Shown here one piece after another: positions 1 to 8,554 of a stretch of 64,000 nt of DNA (its first letter is position 1; each line of letters starts with the position of its first letter). Where the stretch lies: assembly GCF_001642475.1 (NCBI RefSeq), contig NW_019174060.1:1-64000 (forward strand), given 5' to 3'. Origin of the DNA: Fonsecaea monophora (taxonomy: Eukaryota; Ascomycota; Eurotiomycetes; Chaetothyriales; Herpotrichiellaceae). The notes beneath the pieces were generated by a model, which worked only from the letters and a program-made list of their open reading frames with translations, was not told where the DNA came from and did not search any database. The translations under genes were made by a program, and so were the position numbers.

Positions 1-251
1 AAGGAGGATAAATCTGAGGAGAGAGAAGGAGGAATAATGTCCCCTCCTTCTCTCCTTATATCGTACGCTCCTCCGCAAGGGATACTCAATGTCTTCCCCT
101 TTCTCCCTTGTCCTTCCTCTTTCGTACACGCCTTACGTTTCCCTTGCCTTTTGTCTCTCTTCCTTACCTTCCCTTGCGTACGGTGTCTCAGCTTGCCAGG
201 ATTCGGTATCCCTTGCACGGTACGTGCCTCGTCCAATCAGGAAGCTGCCCT

Positions 252-276
252 TTTGCCTGTACAATGTACAGGCAAA
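252..276. repeat. Perfect 25-bp palindrome between two CCAAT repeats
   Basis: Arms TTTGCCTGTACA (252-263) and TGTACAGGCAAA (265-276) are exact reverse complements around one central A. Identical 10-mers CCAATCAGGA lie on either side, at 233-242 and 282-291. CCAAT is the core recognised by HAP/NF-Y complexes. Whether this is a regulatory site or a mobile-element end is not known. Confidence 0.6.
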
Positions 277-425
277 TTTAGCCAATCAGGAGGTGGCGTT
301 AGTCCTGTCGTTAGTCTTGGCGCTGGTTCGTCAGAACCGAGCCTCCTTCTGGGTTCAACCCATCACAATCTAAGATAAACACGGTATTTTTAGAGCGCGT
401 TTTAAGCCCGAAGAATTTTAACGCG

Positions 426-442
426 TAATTATATTATAATTA
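426..442. repeat. AT-rich perfect palindrome, 8-bp arms
   Basis: TAATTATA (426-433) and TATAATTA (435-442) are exact reverse complements around one T. It sits in an AT-rich island of about 150 bases that contrasts with the roughly 50 percent GC around it. Confidence 0.5.
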
Positions 443-475
443 GTAGACTATTCTATATTTCTACTATATAGATTA

Positions 476-498
476 AGTTAGTTATACTATAACTAACT
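476..498. repeat. AT-rich perfect palindrome, 11-bp arms
   Basis: AGTTAGTTATA (476-486) and TATAACTAACT (488-498) are exact reverse complements around one C. This is the longest perfect hairpin in the AT-rich island. It may be a remnant of a small inverted-repeat element. Confidence 0.55.
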
Positions 499-832
499 AT
501 AGACTAAGTAGGAAAGTTAGTAGACTAAAACTAGTTAAAATTGCAAGGGTGGAAATCTCGCGTTTTGTGTGTGTTAAGTGTTACAGAACTGGGCTGCTAC
601 GCAACCTGATTGAGGGACTTATTTCTACTCGGTGGCTCGGTGCCCGTCGCGCGTTGTTCCCCGTTGATAATATCGACATGTCTTCATTGCTGTCGGCACC
701 TCCTGCGAGCCTATTTTTTGCCTATATCGTTGATGAGTATGACGTTATGATAATGGGTAGATGTGTCTTACGCTAGGCTTTGATTACCTTAAGTCGCTTC
801 ATTACGAGGCTAAAGAAGGTATCTCGAAGGAC

Positions 833-1297
833 ATAGGTGTTACGACCTGACCAGAAGAGAGACCCAGGGAGGGGCAGGACGACAGGTCATGGAAAGTCCA
901 GAACAAAGCATGTAAAAGTGCCAAGGAGAAGCTAGGCCAGAAATAGCACCGGACTGTATACTCTATCATGGACTGCGGCAGAGCAATATAGAGCGTTACA
1001 GAGCGGGGAATGCTGGACTGTGAGCTCTGCAGAGGACTGCAACAGAGCAGTACAGATCCTTATAGAGCATTAACGAGTTTCCTTTCTATATAGCCGAGAC
1101 AGTTTCCATAGTTCTCCTTCGTAGTCAACTTCGTTCATAAATAATCGAGTTGTTCTCGGTTGTGTACTTTACGTATAGTTCCGTACACTATACTCTTGGT
1201 TTCGTCTCTACTACACCGTTCCACTACTATATCACCAAGTAAACTACTTCGAGTTTACTACTGACACCTCACGTGTAAAGCATCTCGCAACAATAGG
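833..1297. mobile_element. Solo LTR of a retrotransposon with 5-bp target duplication
   Basis: The element at 838-1292 (455 bp) starts TGTTACGA and ends TCGCAACA, so its ends are near-perfect short inverted repeats of the TG...CA type used by LTRs. The five bases before it (833-837) and after it (1293-1297) are both ATAGG, a perfect target-site duplication of the size made by Ty1/copia and Ty3/gypsy integrases. There are internal near-repeats of a GGACTGC...CAGAGCA unit around 970-1070. No gag or pol reading frame lies in or beside it, which fits a solo LTR left by LTR-LTR recombination. The superfamily cannot be told from the LTR alone. Confidence 0.8.
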
Positions 1298-2207
1298 GTC
1301 AATGATCCGAATCATGTATCTAGTGTACTACACTTACCTATTTAACGAGCGGTAGGCATTTTCAGATGACGAGAATCTTGCTCATGAAGGGACGAAGTGA
1401 ACAATGAAGCGAAGAAAGAATAAAGAGAAGGAGGATAGTAACGGGGGGAGTCTTGAGAGCAGGAGGAGGATAGTAATTAGGGGGGAGTCCTGAGGGAAGG
1501 AGGATAGTAACAGGGGGGAGTCCTGCCATGAAGGTAGAAATCTAAAGAAAGTTTAAAGGTGAGGTAAAAGTGGCAGACAGAAGGGAGTATTCGATGCGCA
1601 AGGCTGGACTCAGTACCAACTAATTGGGACTTGTTGAGGTAGGTCTTGGCGTCTTGACTGGTCATTTGCTGCCCTCCTCGTCCAACACTTGACATTGTAA
1701 ATTGAGTACGAAGAGGGACAAGAGCTTCCTAGAGTGCGCCTTGTTTCCTATCCCCTTGTTTTGATTTGGTTGGACACCTATTCCAACGTATAAAATTCTC
1801 TAAATGGTCCCCTTCGCCACCTTGGTCATGTTTGATCCTGGAGTGCCTCAGCGATATTGTCGGTGCCCGTTCCCTTTGTGCTGGAGAGTTCTAGCACGAC
1901 ATTGAAAAGAAAAGAGTTCATTGGGGACAACACATGAACAGGACGAGATGGAGATGGGGTGGGACGATTCGAAGTCCTGAGCGTTGGTTCCTGCTCCATA
2001 TTGTGCTCAATTTGTTCCACTTCCGCCTTGATCTGCTCCTCTTCCAAGGGCCTCTTGAGGGGCTTGGTGCTTCTCGGCAGGCAGCCTGGTCGTCGAGGCA
2101 GTCTCTCCAAGCATCTCGAAGTTGCTCCTAGGGGTCTCCGAGGCAGTGGGACAGGGAAATGTGCCTTCGACCCACAAGGCTGTACTCGGTGCTTGTAGAC
2201 TGGGGCG
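1293..2207. other. Spacer between solo LTR and NLR gene
   Basis: It contains a short minisatellite at 1429-1526 and then ordinary sequence. The minus-strand ORF at 1826-2329 and the plus-strand ORFs at 1934-2198 overlap the NLR 3' end and show no family features. The last few hundred bases are probably the NLR 3' untranslated region. Confidence 0.4.
1429..1526. repeat. Minisatellite, about three copies of a 32-34 bp unit
   Basis: Three imperfect head-to-tail units begin at 1429, 1464 and 1498. Each has AGGAGGATAGTAA followed by a run of five or six G and AGTCYTG. The units differ by small indels around the G run. Confidence 0.7.
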
Positions 2208-5200
2208 TTAGCAGTCCATGGCCGCACGGTACTCTCTGATTGCCTCGTCAAAGGGAACATCTCTAAAACGTTCCACCTCCCCATCATCCGGATGCAGTGG
2301 CACTGGCCCCGGCCATACCGACCCCCCATCGCGTGGTCCTACCTGATAAAACCGCCTGCACTCCTTTTCATGAGTCTCGTTGCAGCCAAACAACTGCATC
2401 TGGATCACCGAGGGTACTAGGCCATTCGGATCTTTACGTGTGTTGACCGCCCCACGGTCAATGAGCGCGCGCATCAATATGCGATAGCCGTAGGCGCAGA
2501 ATTTGTCTGAGTACTTCTTTGTATTGGCAAGTTTCCACAAAAGCTCCAAAGGTGTGCCCTGTGGACCAAGTTGATTTATATTCACACCTCTTTCCACAAG
2601 GACGTCAATTATTTCCACGGTATTATCCGTCCCGAGAGAAAGCGGTCTTCTTGCGATATAGTGCAGTACACCTCCCAAAGGGCCGCAAGTGCCATCGACT
2701 TGGACCCCCCTGTCAATCAGCATGACGAGTGTCTCTTGTGCGTCTCGTACGAAGTTTTTCTTGGCCAAAGGGTTATCGCTAGCTTCATAAGCGAAAGCCA
2801 GTAATGGCCAGCACACGTTGTTTTCCGGGTAGTCAAACATCTCGGGTAGATAGAGTCCTACCTCGTGCCGGTCATGTTTCAGCGAAGTAATGTCTCCTGG
2901 ATGATATTTTAACAATAATCTCAAGAGCTGGGGTAAGCAATAACAGATCGCTGCCGTAATTTCAATATCTTCCACGATCGGACATTGTTCAAGTAAGAAA
3001 TAGACACTGTCGGGGATATCGTAAATTGCCAGCACAAATGCAAGCGAGAACTGAGAGTTGACGGCGGCCTTCTTTAGGATTCTGAGAGCCTTCCCAGAAG
3101 CATCTGCCGTGCTTGGATATATCATCCTGAGGAATCTGTGCACAATGTCCTTGGAGTATTTTGTCACTTGTCTCTCTTGTAGCTCTCGCACAACGTCTTC
3201 CACAAAACGACCCGTGTCATGAACCGCAGCAAGATGAACAAGTTCGACCTTGAAGTTGTCCGCTTCCGAATGATGCCGGAGCCTTTGACAACGAAGACAC
3301 TCGTTACGGGGGTCCAGATGCAAATCTAGAAAGAAAGAACCGGCGAGCGTCTCAATTAATGGATATGACGAGGTCGCCGACGTCTTTTCGTAGCGACTAG
3401 CATGGTCGAGTATTTTAAGGCTGGCATAGTCTAGTAATAGAGCTTGCACCATCAGCTCGTTCAGTGGCTGTCCGTTGGTAGATCTTGGCTGGTCAAACTC
3501 GTCGCTGGTGGCTTCTGCAGAAAGATCCCACTCCAATGTAGGATATCTTGGCCACAGATAGGCCATCTTCGATTCCCCATCCACGACCGTCTGCGCACAG
3601 ATTTCAATCCATATTTTATCTCCCAAAGCTGAGTTGTAAATATCACCAAGGATTTCCTTCCAGCCACCTCGATCCAGGTAAGTTCTCACCGTCCGATGAA
3701 TCAAGCGTGGCACTCTGCTAAGCCACCAAGTAGACTTAAGGCGTACTCGTGAATCGAGAATTTCCACTGTGCCGCCCGTTACAACCAACAAACGTTTCGA
3801 GAATTCAATCTCGTCACCTTGCGCAGCTAAGAGTGTGACACTGTCGGAACGCAGTGATGAGGATGGCGGAAGATAAGAGATGGCGATCTGTAGCATTCTT
3901 GACGAGACAGTGTTGAGTCCGTAGCAAATCAGCAGTAAAAGGAGGCCTGCCAGCTTTCTCTCATCTGAAGGACAGCGCTGGAATATGCGCGAGTAGATTT
4001 GTTGTAGCTCTGGTGGCATTTCTTCCAGTCTTTGCATCAACGCGGCAGATTCCAACTTCTCGCCACGGGTGAGTCCTTTGATCAACTCAAATATCGCGAA
4101 TCTGGCCCACAGGAAGACGCCCTGTGACCTTTGTGCAACGGTATCTGCTAAGGTAAGTAAAATAGACGGGGAATATCGCTGATCAGAAAAGAATTGTTCG
4201 AGGACATGTAGGCCAAACATTTTGATAGCCCTGAAATTGAGATCTTCCATTTTGAATGAAGGTAGCCCAGCAAAGGCATCTGGAAAGGGAGGGTCAGGTC
4301 GGCTAGCAAGACAAATTTTGATCTTGTCTCCCCGCAGGGCTTTGACGAAGTTGCAGAGTTCGCTTTGTTCACCCTCGTACTCATCCAGACCGTCCAGCAG
4401 AATCATCAAATGTGAATAGCTCCGAATCCCTTCAAGGAGTGCTGTCCTCAAGACATCAATAGGTAAGGGCTTCGCAAAAGAATGATCAGTTTGTTGCTGA
4501 GCATTGCTGGTGACGATTCTCGCAAGATCTGGAACGGCTCGTGAGACATTGGGGAGGTCCTCGCATAATTGACGCAGCAGAGACCGAAGGAAACCCTCCA
4601 TATTGTTGCCAATCGCACTTCCAGCTCGAAAATCGAAAAAGAAGTGAATGATCTTCCAGGGCTTTTCATGAGAGTTGTTCAATATCTCGCGGGTATTCCC
4701 GGCTTTGCGAATGTAGTTCAGGAGTGTGCTCTTCCCGGAAGCCGGCTTTCCATATATCCAGAAGATAGAGCTATCGTTCTCAAGCCAAGTTTTGAAAGGT
4801 GTATCCCAGATCCAGGTGAATGTTTTCTCCGGCGTGTCAAGGTCACTCAGTTGTTGTTCGCGAATGCACCTGTCCGTGAACTCGAGAGCTTCCATCAGCG
4901 CTATGGGAGATGTCAGTGTAATCAGGACTCGAGGGGCCGGCACTACTGCGACAGTCTAGTTAGAACACACCTGCCCGTTCAGATTGCTGGGTCTGTTCCC
5001 TCGATTGCTGGGTCTGTTCCCTCAGTCTCTGCGCGCTGGTGGTTCTTTCAATCTCGTGCAGATATTCTGTTAATCTCGATCGGAAATCCACATAACCTTG
5101 CGACCGCGCAGACTGGAATCTTACCATTCCCATGTGGTTTTCATTGATAAACATGCTGCTTTCAATATCTCTGCGATTGAACGAGGAGGATGAATCTTCT

Positions 5201-6212
5201 ACCACCTAAACAGATGTGTCAGCCTAGACTGAGGATGTCTTTCTTGCGGCCCTACCTTTCCAATGGGAAAGAATTTCAGACCAGTCACAGCCTTCCCTTC
5301 TTGAAAACTACATATTTGAAGTTTATCACGAGGTGGAATATCTTCGTTGAGCAAATCGTTAAAGTCGCGCTCAACAGCGCTGAGCTTCTCCCCATTGCGC
5401 TGCAGCTCTCTCATGATCTGCTTGTTGACTCGGAGGCCACAGATATCGAGGATCTTGCCCAAGGACTCGCCGTAAGTAGCCGCGTCTGAACCATTATGGG
5501 GTGTCCCAAAGAAGAAAATGGCAGCACAGGAGCAGCTGATATTCAGGACCGCAGGCTGGTGTTTAAATTTCCTGGATTCAATGATGGCGTCCTCAACCAG
5601 GATGCCTCCGAGACTGTGAGCTACGAATATGACCGGCCGTCCTTGACAATCACTTCTCGTAGTCCTGATGCGCTGGAGGAGATTTTGAGCATGTTGAGAA
5701 ATGTTCATCTGATTGCCCCCAGCCAGAAATCGTGTCGGGTGTGAGTCGTAGCCGCAAGTGAGGACTCGTACATTATCAAAATCATTCGGTATTAGATCGA
5801 GGGGCCAGTAGCACCCTCGAACCTTTAGTAAAGCCGCCTGCGAAGTGTTGTCACTTGTCTGCTGTGGCGCTTCATGTTTCCGGCCAAGTATCTTCGAAAG
5901 TACATGTCTTCTTGACCCTGTATCAGCCCGCTGGTATTGTAATGGTGCTGCCTTTGGATGACACCACGTCTTGAAGGGGTGTCCCATCAGGCCGTGGACA
6001 AAGTAGATATCCGCGACGATCTGCGCAGGATCGCTTGGGCACCATAGCTCCGTGATACCATCGTCCAAGATATGAGGAAGTGGATGCTGGGACGGTGGGT
6101 TGGTGCCAGGCGTAGGTAATGCATGTGCTGCTTCGATGGTCTCTGAAGTGTTTTGAAGTTGCAGGCGGTCGGGATCGACTCGTGACTGTCTTCTGCTCCC
6201 GTCAGAGGCCAT
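2208..6212 (-). CDS. NLR: SesB/SERAC1-like hydrolase - NACHT - ankyrin-like
   Basis: Probable fungal NOD-like receptor, a class tied to non-self recognition and cell death. Three exons are read: 6212-5256, 5205-4971 and 4900-2208 (about 1294 aa). The introns at 5206-5255 and 4901-4970 have GT...AG ends and keep phase. Residues about 65-320 form an alpha/beta hydrolase: HGLMGHPFKTW at 73-83 and the nucleophile elbow AHSLGG with Ser200. This matches the SERAC1/SesB lipase-like N-terminal domain of ascomycete NLRs. A linker follows, then NACHT: Walker A GKPASGKST at 448-456 and Walker B LLDGLDE at 565-571. The C-terminus has weak ankyrin-like helices, such as VEIIDVLVERGVNINQLGPQ. The linker carries an in-frame 7-residue duplication. 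The catalytic Asp and His were not assigned. An LTR lies 0.9 kb beyond its 3' end. Confidence 0.85.
4982..5023. repeat. Exact 21-bp tandem duplication inside NLR exon 2
   Basis: Positions 4982-5002 and 5003-5023 are identical. On the minus strand they encode two copies of REQTQQS in the linker between the hydrolase and NACHT domains, so the reading frame is kept. Confidence 0.85.
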
Positions 6213-6622
6213 TGCTTAGGACCGCGAGCCACACAGGTTTGGACGAAGCAGGAGCCGTCTCGGTTTAAGAGGGAGAGCTGAGCAGGGAGCGGAAAGAGTG
6301 CTCACCTCTCTCTCACTGAGGAGAAGGATGAGGCTGCGAGCCATGATCTGGCCGCCATGTAGTCGACGGTACAAGGTAGGCTGAACATCTGCAGCCACCG
6401 CAGGCGCGTGGACGACCATCATTGGTTTGATGAAGGTCCCAGGATGTTGGACTCGTTAAGTGGTTAAGTGGTCAGTGTGGCTTGGGGACGACATGGGTTG
6501 CCAGAAATGCCTAACCAACGCAGGCGAGGCACCGTTCACCTGCACAGCTGCAAAGCTCATCCAGTGGTGGCTGCCATCTCCAATCAATACAATAACTTAC
6601 AAAAAAAGAAAGAAAAAAGCTC

Positions 6623-7846
6623 TTATTCTGCGTACCCCCGATACACAACCAACCTATCGTCCGCAACCATCTCAACGTCAACGCCGTGGCCCAGGAAAAA
6701 GATGCTTCCCTCTTTCAACTCATATTCCCGTCCATCGCCATTCATTTTCCCACCCCCGTCTGTGACTACCATGATACTTGGCCCCGCGATACCTTTGACC
6801 ACTTCCTTCTCGCCGCCTGACAGCTCCGTGACAAGCATGTTGAACTCGCTCATCGGCGGCTTGAACTCGTCCGTCTTGCCGTTCTGACTCTTGTCGCTGG
6901 CTTGTCGCTTGAGGACGGGCTCTGATGGGTCGTGTTGTTTGAATGTCAGTGACCTGGCGAACAGATCGACTGAATCGCGATCCGCCCTTGGACAGAAGCC
7001 CGTGTTGATGACATTGTTCGACCTCGCCATGCACTCGACAATGTCGCCCGAGAGGTAAGCGTGAATGCCATCCGCAGGGATGTACAGTGCCGAGCCCGCA
7101 TCCAATACCAAGAAATTCATACAGATCAACGCCACTAAATTCCCGTTGTCCTGCTTGCCATATTGTTCCTGCAACCTTTGGGCCAAATCGAGCACATACC
7201 CCTGGTTTCCCAACTGGTCCGCCCGCGTCGCCAACAGGCCCTTCATCGTGTCTGCGACGACATCTTCCTCCGCTTTCAGCATGTTTGTACAAATCTGCCG
7301 CAGAGTCTCGTCATCCCTCAAGGTCAAGCCCTCGGTCGTGGTGGGCAGGAATGGTTTGAGAGGTTCCAACTTCATCAACTCCTGGATGTCTACGAGGGGC
7401 TTGAACCCGACAAAAGCCTCGAATCTGGACAGAGCGACGGCTATCTCGGGCTTGTGGTTGGAATCTGGGAACTGGTCCGGGTTGTCCTTGTGCAGCTTCT
7501 CCGACAGTTTCTTGTCCGGGTGAATCTGCAGCGGGAGCGCCTTTGCAATGGACAAGATCTTGGGGAGGAAAGGCAGGTCGGCCCCGAATTTTTCGTACAC
7601 ATGTTTGCCCACCAGCTCCTCCTTGTGCTGTTTCAGGATCTCTTCCAAATTCTGGCCTGTTTCGAGCGAGAAGGACGGTAGTTCCGGGTATGTTCCCATC
7701 CACATCTCGGCGTACTCCTTGGAGTCGTCGAACTGAAAGTCGGGATTTGTCTCGGAGCAGAGCCGGGCGGCCAGTGACTCGCGACCCTTTCTGCCCCAGG
7801 GGTAGTTGTTGCAATTGCATTTCAGCTGGATCACCGATTCGACCAT
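6623..7846 (-). CDS. PMI40: Mannose-6-phosphate isomerase (type I)
   Basis: Interconverts fructose-6-phosphate and mannose-6-phosphate in the cytosol, the entry to GDP-mannose for glycoproteins, GPI anchors and cell wall. The intronless 407-residue ORF covers a whole type I enzyme. Zinc ligands of the family can be placed: Gln107 and His109 in LPLQIHPDK, Glu134 in SNHKPE (the family YxDxNHKPE motif), and His262 in IPADGIHAYLSGD. The N-terminal CNCNNYPWGRKG is also typical. It lies between the NLR 5' end (6212) and the zinc-finger gene, all on the minus strand. Nothing suggests co-regulation. The aspergillus name manA would serve equally. Confidence 0.95.
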   Translation of the reverse strand: MVESVIQLKCNCNNYPWGRKGRESLAARLCSETNPDFQFDDSKEYAEMWMGTYPELPSFSLETGQNLEEILKQHKEELVGKHVYEKFGADLPFLPKILSIAKALPLQIHPDKKLSEKLHKDNPDQFPDSNHKPEIAVALSRFEAFVGFKPLVDIQELMKLEPLKPFLPTTTEGLTLRDDETLRQICTNMLKAEEDVVADTMKGLLATRADQLGNQGYVLDLAQRLQEQYGKQDNGNLVALICMNFLVLDAGSALYIPADGIHAYLSGDIVECMARSNNVINTGFCPRADRDSVDLFARSLTFKQHDPSEPVLKRQASDKSQNGKTDEFKPPMSEFNMLVTELSGGEKEVVKGIAGPSIMVVTDGGGKMNGDGREYELKEGSIFFLGHGVDVEMVADDRLVVYRGYAE

Positions 7847-8554
7847 GGCTGTGGACTATGAAGGAAGCAAGAAAACCCTGAGAATGGAGTCGAAGGCCTG
7901 CTATATCGGAGTCAAGAAGGGAATGACATCTCACTGTTCGAATACATATCCACCTAGAACTTCTTCATTTGTACTCGGTCGCCATCTTGTCATTGTCATT
8001 ATCATGATGTAAATTCGCCTATGATGTCAGTTCTCAGCCATTGCTCAACCACAATACGGAATTTCAGTCCGTACGCAACATGGGATCGTAGGGCTTCGCG
8101 ACGAGTAGAATCTTCGAGGTACATTATTTGATTCTGCTGTGAGGTCTCTGGCAGTTCTCAGAGTGCAGCGTTCGCTGCGTCAAGGACTTGACCGTTTTAT
8201 AGTAAGGCTCAGTTGACGCAGAGAAATCAGAGATAGAGTCGGACAAAAATTGTTCGTCTGACAAGGTACAAAAGGTGCAAAGAAGAGGAAAGCCACCAGA
8301 ACATAAATTGTCAGACAGAATAAAATCCACGGGTATCAGTCCGCCCATAAAACAGCCCATAACTACATAGATACCTAATATCACATCTAACCTGGTGAAA
8401 AAAGTCCTTTTCCATTCAATCATCATATCTTTTTCCAAGTCGTATCCATAATACCAACCGATCAGCAACACACCGGACGAAGACATCACAAAACCCCACC
8501 ATAATGGCCAAAATGAAACGACCAACGCAGAACATACAGTTTTCGTTTTTCTCC
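7847..8554. other. Gene-free spacer
   Basis: Lies between the zinc-finger gene 3' end and the isomerase start. A 144-codon minus-strand ORF at 8124-8558 has two hydrophobic stretches but directly follows the stop of the upstream gene and has no family match. It is more likely 3' untranslated sequence. The last 200 bases before 7847 probably hold the PMI promoter. Confidence 0.4.

Larger units (their letters stand above)
1..837. other. Repeat-derived, gene-free left flank of a solo LTR
   Basis: No credible gene is seen. The first 60 bases are purine-rich then pyrimidine-rich and can fold back on themselves. Positions 233-291 hold a pair of CCAATCAGGA direct repeats around a 25-bp palindrome. 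Positions 395-540 are strongly AT-rich, with further perfect palindromes. Two overlapping ORFs at 37-378 and 89-373 are rich in Leu, Pro and Ser and resemble no family, so they are treated as chance. The texture fits decayed mobile DNA; this is inferred. Confidence 0.5.

Noticed and set aside
37..378. 113-codon ORF at the left edge
   Set aside because: Leu/Pro/Ser-rich with no homologue likeness; overlaps another ORF in a different frame in repeat-derived DNA.
1826..2329. 167-codon minus ORF downstream of the NLR
   Set aside because: Overlaps the NLR 3' end in another frame; Pro/Arg-rich with no domain.
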